Assembly: GCA_902578305.1 (NCBI GenBank)
Contig: CACHCK010000002.1
Coordinates: forward strand, 67,907-131,906
Length of the DNA: 64,000 nucleotides
From: an uncultured Pelagibacteraceae bacterium
GTDB lineage: Bacteria > Pseudomonadota > Alphaproteobacteria > Pelagibacterales > AG-422-B15
Direction: 5' to 3'
The translations under genes were made by a program, and so were the position numbers. The number at the start of each line of letters is the position of its first letter. The stretch's first letter is position 1. Under the pieces are notes generated by a model. It made no database searches, was not told the origin of the DNA, and worked only from the letters and a program-made list of their open reading frames with translations. Shown here piece after piece: positions 18,534 through 29,613 of this stretch.

Positions 18534-19300
18534 ATAACACAATACATAACTCTAGTGATTTTGAAGGGATGCGAAAAGCAGGTAATCTTGCAGCATCTAC
18601 ATTGGATCTTCTTGTTGATAAAGTAAAGCCTGGTGTTTCCACTGAAGAGTTAGATAATATTGCATTTGATTATATAGTTCGTCATGGAGGCCTTATTGCC
18701 CCTTTATTTTATAAGGGTTATCCTAAATCAGTTTGCACTTCAATTAATCATGTAATATGTCATGGAATTCCCTCATCCAGAATTTTAGAAAATGGAGATA
18801 TTGTTAATATTGATGTAACAGTAATTGTTGATGGCTGGCACGGTGATACAAGTCGCATGTTTCCCGTTGGAAAAATAAATGCTAAAGCACAAAAATTAAT
18901 TGATTGTACATATCATGCAATGCATGAAGGCATTAATGCTGCTCAACCTAATGCAACATTAGGCGATATTGGCCATGCAATTCAAATATATGCCGAAAAA
19001 CAAAACTACAGTATTGTTCGTGATTTTTGTGGTCATGGACTAGGAAAAGTTTTTCATGAGTTTCCAAACATTCTTCACTACGGGGATAAAGGTAAAGGTG
19101 AAAGAATTGAACCAGGCATGTTTTTTACGGTGGAGCCGATGATAAATTTTGGAAAATATGATGTTAGAATGTTAGGCGATGGTTGGACGGCAGTTACAAA
19201 AGATAAAAGTTTGTCAGCACAATTTGAGCATAGTATTGGCATTACCAACGATGGTGTAGAAATTTTTACAAAATCACCTGCTGGGCTTGATAAACCGTAA
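18530..19300 (+). CDS. map: methionine aminopeptidase type I
   Basis: GYPKSVCTSINHVICHGIP, GHGLGKVFHEFPNILHYG, FTVEPMIN. Confidence 0.97.
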   Translation: MNNTIHNSSDFEGMRKAGNLAASTLDLLVDKVKPGVSTEELDNIAFDYIVRHGGLIAPLFYKGYPKSVCTSINHVICHGIPSSRILENGDIVNIDVTVIVDGWHGDTSRMFPVGKINAKAQKLIDCTYHAMHEGINAAQPNATLGDIGHAIQIYAEKQNYSIVRDFCGHGLGKVFHEFPNILHYGDKGKGERIEPGMFFTVEPMINFGKYDVRMLGDGWTAVTKDKSLSAQFEHSIGITNDGVEIFTKSPAGLDKP

Positions 19301-19324
19301 ATTAAAGATTAAAAACATACTTAT

Positions 19325-20617
19325 ATGATCCCACGTTATTCTAGAGCCGAGATGACTGACGTTTGGAGCTCTAACTCTAAATTTAAAATATGGCTTGATA
19401 TTGAACTCTATGCTTGCGAAGCCATGGAGAAATTAGGAACTGTTCCTAAGGGAACAAGTAAAAAAATTAGATCAAAAGCAAAGATTAATGAAAAGAGAAT
19501 TGATCAAATTGAAAAAAAAGTGAAACACGATGTAATTGCTTTTTTAACAACAATTTCTGAATACGCGGGTCCACCTACAAGATTTCTTCACCAAGGTCTA
19601 ACTTCTTCAGATATTTTAGATACGGCTTTTAATGTTCAACTAAAACAGTCCTCAGTAATTATTGAGAAGGAACTATTAAATTTACTAAAATCATTAAAAA
19701 AGATTGCAATAAAACATAAGAACACACCTTGCATTGGAAGAAGTCATGGGATTCATGCTGAACCCACAACTTTTGGAGTTAAAATTGCATCTTTTTACGC
19801 AGAATTTCAGAGGAATCATAAGCGTTTTCTAAAAGCAATCGAAGAAATAAATATATGCGCGATTTCAGGCGCAGTCGGCAATTATGCAAATATTGATCCG
19901 CGTGTTGAACAGTACGTCGCAAAAAAGTTAGGCATGAAAGCAGAAACGATTTCAACTCAAATAATTCCAAGAGATCGTCACGCAGTATATTTTAATACTC
20001 TTGCAGTAATTGCAAGTTCGATTGAACGTTTAGCTACTGAGATAAGACATTTACAAAGAACTGAAGTTTTAGAAGTTGAAGAATTTTTTTCAAAAGGACA
20101 AAAAGGGTCATCAGCGATGCCTCATAAAAGAAATCCAGTTCTGACTGAGAATTTAACTGGACTGGCAAGACTGATTAGAGGTTATACGGTTCCTGCTTTA
20201 GAAAATATTACTCTTTGGCATGAAAGAGACATATCACATTCAAGTGTAGAGAGAATAATGGCGCCAGATGCAAATATTATAATCGACTTTGCACTTTCAC
20301 GAATGAATAATGTGATATCAAATCTTGTTGTATATCCAAAAAATATGAAAACTAATTTAGATAGATTAAAAAAATTACCAATGTCAGAAGGTTTAATGCT
20401 GGCAATGACACAAAAAGGTTTATCCCGAGAAAATGCGTACAAGATAGTTCAACGTAATGCAATGGAAGTATGGAAAACGAATACAGATTTTGAGGTAATA
20501 CTTAACAAAGATGAAGAATTAAAAAAATACCTAAGCAAAAAAGAAATATCAAGAATTTTAGATCTAAAACATGCTGCTCGCAGAACTGACTATATTTTCA
20601 AAAAAGTTTTTAAGTAA
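19325..20617 (+). CDS. purB: adenylosuccinate lyase
   Basis: GRSHGIHAEPTTFG, GSSAMPHKRNPVLTENL. Confidence 0.97.
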   Translation: MIPRYSRAEMTDVWSSNSKFKIWLDIELYACEAMEKLGTVPKGTSKKIRSKAKINEKRIDQIEKKVKHDVIAFLTTISEYAGPPTRFLHQGLTSSDILDTAFNVQLKQSSVIIEKELLNLLKSLKKIAIKHKNTPCIGRSHGIHAEPTTFGVKIASFYAEFQRNHKRFLKAIEEINICAISGAVGNYANIDPRVEQYVAKKLGMKAETISTQIIPRDRHAVYFNTLAVIASSIERLATEIRHLQRTEVLEVEEFFSKGQKGSSAMPHKRNPVLTENLTGLARLIRGYTVPALENITLWHERDISHSSVERIMAPDANIIIDFALSRMNNVISNLVVYPKNMKTNLDRLKKLPMSEGLMLAMTQKGLSRENAYKIVQRNAMEVWKTNTDFEVILNKDEELKKYLSKKEISRILDLKHAARRTDYIFKKVFK

Positions 20618-20618
20618 T

Positions 20619-20858
20619 TTAATTTGAATAGTAAATTGCAACAGCAAATAATCCAAAAATCAGCGCATAAGCTCCTGCATAGTAAAATACGACATAATTA
20701 GAACGATCAATCATATCCAATAAAGAAACTTTCTTTTTATTAACTGATTTTTTCTTTGTTGATTTTTTAACAATCCTTTTTTTAGTAACTTGCTTCTTTT
20801 TTTTGGTTACTTTCTTTTTTACCGACTTTTTCTTTTTTTGGGCAAACTGATACTTCAC
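20619..20858 (-). CDS. lysine-rich basic protein with C-terminal TM segment
   Basis: KKKKSVKKKVTKKKKQVTKKRIVKKSTKKKSVNKKK followed by YVVFYYAGAYALIFGLFAVAIYY. Confidence 0.65.
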   Translation of the reverse strand: MKYQFAQKKKKSVKKKVTKKKKQVTKKRIVKKSTKKKSVNKKKVSLLDMIDRSNYVVFYYAGAYALIFGLFAVAIYYSN

Positions 20859-20867
20859 AAAAAACTC

Positions 20868-21197
20868 TTATATGTTGTCTTTACCAATAATTTCTTCTTT
20901 TGCTTGAAGTAAAAATTGATCCATACTTTGTCTTAATTCATCGTCTGAAATTGAAATACCTTTATCGTCAAAATCCTTTCTAACCTTTCTGAAAACATCC
21001 ATATCCCCGTCTTCTTCAAGATCTGATTTTACAACCTCTGCAAAATATTCTTCAACAGCCGGGCCTGATATACCTAATTTTTCAGCTGCCCACACACCTA
21101 AATACTTATTTCTACGGGCTAATATTTTAAACTCTAGTTCCTGGTCACGAGCAAACTTACCCTCGAAACCTTTTTTTCTCTCATCAAGTTTTTTCAT
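20868..21197 (-). CDS. DUF1476 / ATPase inhibitor subunit zeta family
   Basis: ERKKGFEGKFARDQELEFKILARRNKYLGVWAAEKLGISG. Confidence 0.9.
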   Translation of the reverse strand: MKKLDERKKGFEGKFARDQELEFKILARRNKYLGVWAAEKLGISGPAVEEYFAEVVKSDLEEDGDMDVFRKVRKDFDDKGISISDDELRQSMDQFLLQAKEEIIGKDNI

Positions 21198-21269
21198 GAT
21201 TTTTTGTACTTTTGAATGAATTTAATTTAATTTAAGCACTTATCTTAACAAATATTTTTATTACCTGCA

Positions 21270-21989
21270 ATGAGATCATCTAAAACTTTATATGAAGGTA
21301 AGGCTAAAAAAATTATTAAAGGGCCTAAAAAAAACACACTCATTCAAATTTTTAAAGACGATGCTACAGCTTATAATAAAAAGAAACATAAAATTTTTAA
21401 AGGCAAAGGCGTACTAAACAATCATATTTCTGCTTACATTATGCAGTACCTTAATTCAAAACGTATCCCAACACATTTTGAAGAAAAGCTGAATGACCGT
21501 GAGCAACTTATAAAAAAATGTGAAATTATTCCGATTGAATTTGTTGTAAGAAATATAACGGCTGGCTCTATTGCTAAAAAATTAGGGATTAAAGAAGGAT
21601 TAAAACTTAAAAAACCCTTACTAGAATATTATTACAAAGAAGACAGTTTGGATGATCCAATGATTTCAAGAGATCACCTTATCACTTTTGGCTGGGCAAC
21701 AAACTCTGAGCTGAAAAAAATAGATAAAATGTCTCTTCAAATTAATCGACACTTAAGAAATCTTTTTCTTAAAAAGAATATCATACTTGTAGATTTCAAA
21801 ATTGAATTCGGCAGACTCTCATCAAACCCCAAAAAAATTGTATTAGCTGATGAAATAAGTCCTGATTCTTGTCGATTATGGGATAAAAAAACTAATAAGA
21901 AACTTGATAAGGATGTGTTCAGAAGAAACCTCGGTAGTTTATTAAGTGCATATGAGGAGGTTGCCTCAAGATTAGGAATCGTGCATTAA
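21270..21989 (+). CDS. purC: phosphoribosylaminoimidazole-succinocarboxamide synthase
   Basis: LYEGKAKKI, VRNITAGS, LVDFKIEFG, LADEISPDSCRLWD. Confidence 0.97.
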   Translation: MRSSKTLYEGKAKKIIKGPKKNTLIQIFKDDATAYNKKKHKIFKGKGVLNNHISAYIMQYLNSKRIPTHFEEKLNDREQLIKKCEIIPIEFVVRNITAGSIAKKLGIKEGLKLKKPLLEYYYKEDSLDDPMISRDHLITFGWATNSELKKIDKMSLQINRHLRNLFLKKNIILVDFKIEFGRLSSNPKKIVLADEISPDSCRLWDKKTNKKLDKDVFRRNLGSLLSAYEEVASRLGIVH

Positions 21990-21995
21990 AGTCTG

Positions 21996-22238
21996 ATGCT
22001 TGCCAAAATTCATATCACATTAAAAAAAGACGTACTTGATCCTCAAGGCTCAGTTATTGCAAATTCATTAAAATCTCTTGGATTTGACAACGTTAATGAT
22101 GTCAGACAGGGAAAATTCATAGAACTCAAAATCAACAGTAACAGTAAAAAGGAAGCTGAGAAGCAGTGTAATGATATGTGTGAGAAATTATTGGCTAACT
22201 TAGTTATTGAAGACTACTCAGTAGAAATTGAAAATTAA
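21996..22238 (+). CDS. purS: phosphoribosylformylglycinamidine synthase subunit PurS
   Basis: KKDVLDPQGSVIANSLKSLGFDNVNDVRQGKFIEL; between purC and purQ. Confidence 0.95.
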   Translation: MLAKIHITLKKDVLDPQGSVIANSLKSLGFDNVNDVRQGKFIELKINSNSKKEAEKQCNDMCEKLLANLVIEDYSVEIEN

Positions 22239-22910
22239 ATGAAGACACATGTAATTGTTTTCCCGGGTTCGAACTGCGACAGAGATGTCGCTGTTGCAAT
22301 TCAAAATATTATTGGCTCTTCACCTGAAATGGTTTGGCACAAAGACTCAACAATAAAACAATCAGATTTAATTGTTGTTCCAGGTGGATTTTCTTACGGT
22401 GATTATTTGCGATGTGGCGCAATGGCCTCAACATCACCTATCATGAAAAGCGTGATTGAAAATGCAAATAAAGGAGTACCGGTAATGGGCATTTGTAATG
22501 GATTTCAAATTCTAATTGAAAGCGGTCTTCTTCAAGGCGCGCTAATAAGAAATAGCAGTTTAAGCTTTATATGTCGCGATATAATAATCAAACCAACAAA
22601 TACAAAAACCATATTTACTAATAAATCTAAAATTTCGAAAATGCCAATAGCTCACAATGAGGGAAATTACTTTGCTAACAGTAATCAAATAAAAGAAATT
22701 GAAGACAACGATCAAATTGCATTTCAATACTGTGACGAAAACGGTGATATCAATGCTCATTCAAATCCAAATGGTTCAATAAATAATATTGCTGGGGTGT
22801 TCAACAAAAGCAAAAATGTACTAGGTATGATGCCTCACCCCGAAAGAGCAGCTGAAAGCATTCATGGATGTGATGATGGAAGAAATATTTTTGAAAGTCT
22901 TCTAAGTTAA
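22239..22910 (+). CDS. purQ: phosphoribosylformylglycinamidine synthase subunit PurQ
   Basis: [45 protein letters not shown]. Confidence 0.97.
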   Translation: MKTHVIVFPGSNCDRDVAVAIQNIIGSSPEMVWHKDSTIKQSDLIVVPGGFSYGDYLRCGAMASTSPIMKSVIENANKGVPVMGICNGFQILIESGLLQGALIRNSSLSFICRDIIIKPTNTKTIFTNKSKISKMPIAHNEGNYFANSNQIKEIEDNDQIAFQYCDENGDINAHSNPNGSINNIAGVFNKSKNVLGMMPHPERAAESIHGCDDGRNIFESLLS

Positions 22911-25108
22911 TGACTTCATCCAATTGGCAGTTTGATACAGAAAAATCACTTGTAGAAAGTCACGGTCTAAAGCTTGATGAGTTTGAAAAAATTGTTGAGG
23001 GCCTTGGGCGTGAACCAAATCTTACTGAACTTGGAATATTTAGTGCAATGTGGAATGAACATTGCTCCTATAAATCGTCTAAATATTGGCTAAAAAAATT
23101 ACCAACCTCAGGGAAACGAGTTATCCAAGGACCAGGTGAAAACGCAGGTATTATTGACATTGATGATGGAGATGTTGCTGTTTTCAAAATGGAAAGTCAT
23201 AATCATCCTTCATTTCTAGAGCCTTACCAAGGTGCTGCAACTGGTGTAGGCGGTATTTTAAGAGATGTTTTTACTATGGGTGCAAGACCTGTAGCAAATA
23301 TGAATGCACTTCGATTTGGAGATCCCAATCATCCAAAAACAAAACATTTAGTCTCAGGCGTTGTCGGTGGTATCGGAGGTTATGGAAATTGTATTGGAAT
23401 TCCAACTGTTGGAGGTGAAGTAAACTTTCATCCATCCTACAACGGCAATATATTGGTTAATGCTATGACTGTTGGCATCGCAAAAAAAGATAAAATTTTC
23501 TATTCAGCGGCTGCAGGAATAGGAAATCCAGTAGTGTATGTTGGTTCAAAAACAGGTAGAGATGGTATTCATGGTGCAACTATGGCATCAGCAGAATTTG
23601 ACGATGACTCTGAAGAAAAAAAACCCACTGTTCAAGTTGGTGATCCTTTTACTGAAAAATTATTACTTGAAGCTTGTCTAGAACTTATGAAAGAGGATGC
23701 AATTATAGCAATTCAAGATATGGGGGCAGCAGGTTTAACTTCATCATCTATTGAGATGGCATCCAAAGGAAATGTAGGGATTGATATAAATTTATCTAAG
23801 GTTCCTATGCGAGCAGCTAACATGACTGCCTACGAGCTCATGCTATCAGAGAGTCAGGAAAGAATGTTAATGGTTATTCAACCCAAAAAAGAAGAGCTTG
23901 CCCGAAGCATTTTTAAAAAATGGGATCTTGAATTTGAAATAATCGGTGAAGTTACAGATACAAAAAAATTAATATTACATATGGATGGTGAAGAGCAGGC
24001 AAGTATACCAATTAATATTTTGGTAGAGGATGCGCCAGAGTATCAGCGAGATTATATTGTCAATGATCCTTCTCCCCTAATTAGTTTCGAAAGTAAGGAT
24101 TTTGAAGACAAAGATATCTTAAGCGATTTATTAAAAATGATCAGCCATCCAAATTTATGCAGCAGAAAATGGATATGGGAACAATATGATCACATGGTTA
24201 TGGCAGATACTGTTGTACGACCTGGTTCTGATGCGGCTGTTGTCAGAGTGCATGGAACCAACAAAGGAATAGCGATCAGTACAGACTGTTCACCCACATA
24301 TTGCAGACATAATCCATATGAAGGAGGAAAGCATGCGGTTGTTGAAACTTGGCGTAATATTGTTGCATCCGGAGCTGAACCAATTGCAATTACAGATTGT
24401 ATGAATTTTGGAAATCCTGAAAAGCCAGAAATCATGGGACAATTTGTAGAATGCATTCGTGGTATGGGAGATGCTTGCAGTAAGCTTAATTATCCTGTCA
24501 TTTCAGGAAATGTATCACTCTATAATGAAACTAATGGTGAAGGGATTTATCCTACTCCTGCTATTGGTGGAGTCGGACTAATTAGAGATCTATCTAATAC
24601 AATGACAATAGATCTAAAAAATGAGGGTAATGTTTTATGCCTCATTGGGGAAAGCAATAATCATATAGGCAATAGTCATTATCTCTCAATCATACAAAAT
24701 AGAGAAGATGGTGGTACCCCTTCGATTAATTTGGATGATGAATTAAAAAATGGAAAATTCATTCTAGATTGCGTCGCTAAGAAATTACTAAAATCTGTTC
24801 ACGATGTTGGTGAAGGTGGTGTTCTTGTTGCAATTGCTGAAATGTGCATCTCAGGTATGCAAGGTATAAAAATTGATATAACAAAAGATTTTCTTCACGG
24901 ATTCTTTTTTGGCGAGGATCAGGCTAGGTACCTGGTTGAGGTCTCACAAAATAAACTTGAACAACTAGAAGTTGACGCAAGCAAGAGTGCGGTCAAGATA
25001 GAAAGAATTGGAGAAATTGGAGGAACATCTATCTCAATTAATTCAATTGGAGAGATTGAATTATCAAACTTAATTGACCACCATACAAAATGGTTCAATG
25101 AATTTTGA
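22910..25108 (+). CDS. purL: phosphoribosylformylglycinamidine synthase subunit PurL
   Basis: [44 protein letters not shown]. Confidence 0.98.
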   Translation: MTSSNWQFDTEKSLVESHGLKLDEFEKIVEGLGREPNLTELGIFSAMWNEHCSYKSSKYWLKKLPTSGKRVIQGPGENAGIIDIDDGDVAVFKMESHNHPSFLEPYQGAATGVGGILRDVFTMGARPVANMNALRFGDPNHPKTKHLVSGVVGGIGGYGNCIGIPTVGGEVNFHPSYNGNILVNAMTVGIAKKDKIFYSAAAGIGNPVVYVGSKTGRDGIHGATMASAEFDDDSEEKKPTVQVGDPFTEKLLLEACLELMKEDAIIAIQDMGAAGLTSSSIEMASKGNVGIDINLSKVPMRAANMTAYELMLSESQERMLMVIQPKKEELARSIFKKWDLEFEIIGEVTDTKKLILHMDGEEQASIPINILVEDAPEYQRDYIVNDPSPLISFESKDFEDKDILSDLLKMISHPNLCSRKWIWEQYDHMVMADTVVRPGSDAAVVRVHGTNKGIAISTDCSPTYCRHNPYEGGKHAVVETWRNIVASGAEPIAITDCMNFGNPEKPEIMGQFVECIRGMGDACSKLNYPVISGNVSLYNETNGEGIYPTPAIGGVGLIRDLSNTMTIDLKNEGNVLCLIGESNNHIGNSHYLSIIQNREDGGTPSINLDDELKNGKFILDCVAKKLLKSVHDVGEGGVLVAIAEMCISGMQGIKIDITKDFLHGFFFGEDQARYLVEVSQNKLEQLEVDASKSAVKIERIGEIGGTSISINSIGEIELSNLIDHHTKWFNEF

Positions 25109-25169
25109 TTTAAAGGGCTCAAAATTATTATTGAATAATTCTAAAAAGCAGTTAATTCTTGATTCATGA
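25098..25169 (+). CDS. possible 23-codon mini-ORF bridging purL and grxD
   Basis: ATG overlaps purL 3' end; TGA overlaps grxD ATG (ATGA); [23 protein letters not shown]. Confidence 0.25.
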   Translation: MNFDLKGSKLLLNNSKKQLILDS

Positions 25170-25495
25170 CTGATAATGTACAAGATGAAATAAAAAACAT
25201 TGTTGATCAAAACGATGTAGTTCTCTTCATGAAAGGGACAAAGGACCAGCCTCAATGCGGTTTTTCGAATGCTGTTGTAAATACTCTTTCGTTTATGAAC
25301 GTAAATTATAAAGATGTAAATATTTTGGAAAGTGACGAACTAAGACAAGGTATAAAAGATTTCACTAACTGGCCTACAATTCCACAACTTTACATTAAGG
25401 GTGAGTTTATTGGAGGATGCGATATTATTTTAGACATGCATAAAAGTGGAGAGTTAGCATCAGTTTTTGATACAAAAGGAATTGCGCACGATTAG
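25166..25495 (+). CDS. grxD: monothiol glutaredoxin Grx4 family
   Basis: VVLFMKGTKDQPQCGFSNAVV, NWPTIPQLYIKGEFIGGCDII. Confidence 0.96.
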   Translation: MTDNVQDEIKNIVDQNDVVLFMKGTKDQPQCGFSNAVVNTLSFMNVNYKDVNILESDELRQGIKDFTNWPTIPQLYIKGEFIGGCDIILDMHKSGELASVFDTKGIAHD

Positions 25496-26598
25496 TCTAT
25501 TGAAATAAGATATTCGACTGCTCTATTAAATACAATCTTTCCTCGCGAAATTAAACTTTCATGCCATTTCCTATTGTCTGGATTAAATGTACGTAATAAA
25601 TTATTTCTACTCCAATGTTCCATAATATTCAACGGATCATTGAGTTTATTATTTTGTGTCCATCTATTTTCAGCTCTTAAATTTTTAAAAACTGTTACAG
25701 GTCCATAAGTTCCAAATTCTTGTGTAATTGTAAGCCACTTAATAGATGGAAATTCAGCTGAAATTCCAGAGTGAATGTCGCCTGTTACGTGATAGCCCAC
25801 CCCCTTATTTGGATCCAACGGTGCTATATGACTTCCATATAAGTTTTGCAGCAATTCATAATCAGCTTCATTAATTTGGTCTGAAATTAAAATAGTATCG
25901 TAACCAGATTTACCTAGCCCAGTGTGCAAATCGATACCAAATATCATTTGAGTTTCTTTTAAGTTTTTTCTCAACCAATCAATTAATAATTTAGGACCTT
26001 TTTGAAGTTTATCGCCTCCATACTGTAGGCTGGATGGCCTTGTGTACTGACCTTGAGCAAACCATTGCTTGAAATTAGTGAAACCATATTTCAAAATTAA
26101 TTTTATTCCATCTATATAAAAAGATAATTCAAATTTTTTTGGTATTGTGTTTGGATTTAAAAATTTATCTATTTTTTTGTAGCCATCGGGCTCACCGCTA
26201 TGCGTGTTAATAAAATTTCTATTCATATCAACATTGTTTTCATTAACTCTTCGGTGCCAAGCCATACCAAAAGGATTAATGATATGAACAAAAATTACGC
26301 AATAATCCTCAATTAGTTCTTGATTTTTTAACATATCAATAACTGAAAGTTGTATAGCTGAACCGGCAAAACCCTCAACACCGTGTATACCAGAGGTATA
26401 TAACAATAATTTATTACTTGTTAAAGATCCAAGAACTGCGATATCTATTGTGAGATCCTCTCCATCAGGACCCACTAAATCTAATGATAAGCTATCTCGT
26501 TGAACTAGATGACCCAGTGACTCTAGTTGATTAATAGATTCATGAAATCGTTTCTTAGCTTCAGTATAAGATTTGGAAAACCAGTGCGATGCACTCAT
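25492..26598 (-). CDS. DUF2817 / M14-like zinc carboxypeptidase family protein
   Basis: LYTSGIHGVEGFAGSAIQ, HIINPFGMAWHRRVNENNVDMNRNF, GIDLHTGLG. Confidence 0.85.
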   Translation of the reverse strand: MSASHWFSKSYTEAKKRFHESINQLESLGHLVQRDSLSLDLVGPDGEDLTIDIAVLGSLTSNKLLLYTSGIHGVEGFAGSAIQLSVIDMLKNQELIEDYCVIFVHIINPFGMAWHRRVNENNVDMNRNFINTHSGEPDGYKKIDKFLNPNTIPKKFELSFYIDGIKLILKYGFTNFKQWFAQGQYTRPSSLQYGGDKLQKGPKLLIDWLRKNLKETQMIFGIDLHTGLGKSGYDTILISDQINEADYELLQNLYGSHIAPLDPNKGVGYHVTGDIHSGISAEFPSIKWLTITQEFGTYGPVTVFKNLRAENRWTQNNKLNDPLNIMEHWSRNNLLRTFNPDNRKWHESLISRGKIVFNRAVEYLISID

Positions 26599-26605
26599 TT
26601 TAATA

Positions 26606-27223
26606 TTATCGAGAGTAATACTCGATAACTAGTTTCGGATCCATTTGAGTTGCGTATGGAACTTCAGCAAACTGAGGTGTCCTTACAAAAGTTGAAGAAC
26701 ATTTTTTTTCATCAACTGTGATGTATCCTGGGATGTCTCTTTCCTGGCTTTTCATTGACTCGACTACTAATGCCATCTCTTTAGATTTATCTTTGACTTC
26801 GACGACATCACCTTCTTTAAGAAGACAGCTTGCAATATTAACTCTTTTTCCATTAACTTTGACATGCCCATGATTAATAAATTGTCTAGCGGCAAATACA
26901 GTTGGTACAAACTTTGATCGATAAACAATAGTATCTAGTCTGCGTTCTAAAATAGCAATTAAGTTTTCACCTGAGTCACCTTTTTGTCTGATAGCCTCTT
27001 TATAACAATTTCGAAATTGTCTTTCGTTGAGGTTTCCATAATAACCTTTTAGCTTTTGTTTAGCATTTAACTGAACACCATAATCAGACAATTTACCTGT
27101 ATGCTTTTGTCCATGCTGGCCGGGTCTGTATTTTCTTAGGTTGAATGGACTTTTTGGTCTGCCCCATAGGTTGACACTCAGACGTCTGTCTATTTTATGT
27201 TTTTGTGCAACTCTTTTTGTCAT
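26606..27223 (-). CDS. rpsD: 30S ribosomal protein S4
   Basis: [32 protein letters not shown]4 domain [18 protein letters not shown]. Confidence 0.98.
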   Translation of the reverse strand: MTKRVAQKHKIDRRLSVNLWGRPKSPFNLRKYRPGQHGQKHTGKLSDYGVQLNAKQKLKGYYGNLNERQFRNCYKEAIRQKGDSGENLIAILERRLDTIVYRSKFVPTVFAARQFINHGHVKVNGKRVNIASCLLKEGDVVEVKDKSKEMALVVESMKSQERDIPGYITVDEKKCSSTFVRTPQFAEVPYATQMDPKLVIEYYSR

Positions 27224-27276
27224 ATTTGATGATCCGTGGTTTATACTGTTTTCCTCGCCAATGTCAAACCTGAAAG

Positions 27277-28014
27277 CTAAATTTCCTTAGTTTTTCTATA
27301 TTCTGTAAGCACTGTCACAACCCCTCTAAGTGTTGCTATCTCACGTTCACTGAGATCTGCACGATGAAAGATATTTCTTAGGTTTTGCTTCATTTTTGGC
27401 ATTTTTTCTTCAGGTTGAAAAAAACCTCTAGACTCAAGCTCTTCTTCTAAATGATCAAAAAAATACATCAGATCATTCTGACTTCCATGAGTCTCAGAAT
27501 TCTTATCAACTAACTGCTCCGTTTTAAATACTTTAGAAAATAACGAATAACAAAATACATTGACTGCATGAGATAAATTAAGAGATGAAAAATTTTCACG
27601 CGTATCAATAGTCACACATTTTGTTATAAGTGACAAATGATCATTTGTAAGTCCCGAAGCTTCGCCGCCAAAAACAACACCGATACTATCATTAATTTTC
27701 TTTTCTTTTATTTCATCGATAATTTTAGAATTGTCACTAAATTGTTTACTCATATCTCTTAGACGTGCTGTGTAGCCAATTGAATAATTGGAATCACTCA
27801 ACGCCTCTCGAAGAGAACTATATACTTCGATATTTTTAACTATGCTCTTAGCATCTACAGCTACAGCAAGTGCTTTTTCTGATGGCCATTCGAGTTTAGG
27901 TGATACCAGTTTTAAATTGGTGAAACCAAAATTGTACATAGAGCGAGCAACAAGACCGACATTTTCAGGTAATTGAGTATCAACAAGAATAATTGAAATT
28001 TTATCAAAATTCAT
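27277..28014 (-). CDS. trmJ: tRNA/rRNA methyltransferase, TrmJ-like (SpoU family)
   Basis: [50 protein letters not shown]. Confidence 0.87.
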   Translation of the reverse strand: MNFDKISIILVDTQLPENVGLVARSMYNFGFTNLKLVSPKLEWPSEKALAVAVDAKSIVKNIEVYSSLREALSDSNYSIGYTARLRDMSKQFSDNSKIIDEIKEKKINDSIGVVFGGEASGLTNDHLSLITKCVTIDTRENFSSLNLSHAVNVFCYSLFSKVFKTEQLVDKNSETHGSQNDLMYFFDHLEEELESRGFFQPEEKMPKMKQNLRNIFHRADLSEREIATLRGVVTVLTEYRKTKEI

Positions 28015-28020
28015 TTGAAT

Positions 28021-29613
28021 TTAAACTTTTACTTGTTCTCTCATTAATTTAAACTCAACACTATCAATTAACGCTCTAAAAGATGCTTCAATAATATTTT
28101 CTGAAACACCTATCGTGTACCAACTTTTCTTATTTGCATCAGAACTTTCAATTGAAACTCGAGTTATCGCATCGGTACCCGTATTGAGAATTCGAACCTT
28201 ATAATCAATTAATGATAGATCGTTGATGTACTCGGCATAACGGCTTGACTTAAAATTATTTCGAAGAGCATTATCCAATGCATTGACTGGACCAACTCCT
28301 TTACCGGTACCAATAATTTCATCATTATCAATTTTTAATTTCACAGAAGCTTCTGACATGGTCTGCCCCTCTTCACCTGAATTTTGTACATTTACATTAA
28401 AACTGATTACTTCAAAATACTCTGGCATTTTGCCAAGTACTTTATTAACAAGAATTTCAAAAGAAGCATCGGCACCATCGTAAGAGTATCCATTAAATTC
28501 TCTTTCTTTTACTCGATCTAGGATTTTTTGAATTGTCTTATCGTCTTCATTAACTTCTATTCCTGCTGATTTTAACTTTGATAAAATATTAGATTTTCCT
28601 GATTGTTCAGAGATGATAATTTGCCTTTGATTGCCAACAAGTTCAGGATTGATGTGTTCGTAAGTCTTTGGATCTTTATTGACCGCAGAAACATGTAATC
28701 CACCCTTATGTGCAAAAGCAGAAGAGCCAACGTAAGGCGCTGTTCGATTTGGGACTCTGTTTAAGATTTCATCAAGAAGCCTTGAAAGCTCGGTTAAAAG
28801 ATTAAGTCGTTCTCTATTAATTGATAAGTCAAATTTGTTTTCAAATTCATTTTTAAAAGCAAATGTTGGCAATAGTGTAATTAGATTAGCATTTCCACAT
28901 CTTTCACCTAAACCATTTATAGTGCCCTGAACCTGTCTTGCACCTGCTCTTACAGCTGCAAGAGTATTAGCGACTGCATTACCTGTGTCATTATGTGCAT
29001 GAATTCCAAGATAATCTCCTGAAATTTCTCTAGAAACTTTTGAAACTATATCTTCAACTTCATGGGGAAGGGTTCCTCCATTCGTGTCACAGAGAATAAG
29101 CCACCGTGCGCCATTTGACTTTGCAGCTTTAAGACATTCAATTGCATAATTTGGATTAGATTTGTAACCGTCAAAAAAATGTTCAGCATCGAAATGTACT
29201 TCTTTTTTCGTTTTTGCTAAAAATTTTACTGACTCTCCAATATTTTCTAAATTTTCCTGATTGGTAATTCCCAGTGCAAGATCAACATGGAAATCCCAAG
29301 ATTTTCCAACAACACATGCTGAAGGTGCATTAATATTTATCATTGCAGCCAAACCAGGATCATTTTCAGCGCTGCGACCAGATTTTTTAGTCATACCAAA
29401 CGCGGTGAACATTGAGTTTTTAAATTTTAAATTTTCATTAAAAAACTTAGTATCAGTTGAATTTGCTCCTGGCCATCCACCCTCAATATAGTCAACACCA
29501 AGCTCATCTAATTTTTTTGCGAGAAGCTTTTTTTCATCAACATTAAAATCAACACCGTAAGTTTGAGCTCCGTCTCTAAGAGTCGTATCAAATATGTATA
29601 ATTTTTCTTTCAC
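28021..29613 (-). CDS. cimA: (R)-citramalate synthase, GTG start
   Basis: IFDTTLRDGAQTYGVDF, GLHVSAVNKDPKTYEHINPELVGN, C-terminal LeuA allosteric-like domain. Confidence 0.92.
   Translation of the reverse strand: MKEKLYIFDTTLRDGAQTYGVDFNVDEKKLLAKKLDELGVDYIEGGWPGANSTDTKFFNENLKFKNSMFTAFGMTKKSGRSAENDPGLAAMININAPSACVVGKSWDFHVDLALGITNQENLENIGESVKFLAKTKKEVHFDAEHFFDGYKSNPNYAIECLKAAKSNGARWLILCDTNGGTLPHEVEDIVSKVSREISGDYLGIHAHNDTGNAVANTLAAVRAGARQVQGTINGLGERCGNANLITLLPTFAFKNEFENKFDLSINRERLNLLTELSRLLDEILNRVPNRTAPYVGSSAFAHKGGLHVSAVNKDPKTYEHINPELVGNQRQIIISEQSGKSNILSKLKSAGIEVNEDDKTIQKILDRVKEREFNGYSYDGADASFEILVNKVLGKMPEYFEVISFNVNVQNSGEEGQTMSEASVKLKIDNDEIIGTGKGVGPVNALDNALRNNFKSSRYAEYINDLSLIDYKVRILNTGTDAITRVSIESSDANKKSWYTIGVSENIIEASFRALIDSVEFKLMREQVKV

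Noticed and set aside
20619-20858. Lysine-rich ORF as mere poly-A artefact
   Set aside because: Not accepted as an artefact because it has a hydrophobic C-terminal helix, a plausible start and tight spacing to the DUF1476 gene; kept as a finding with moderate confidence.
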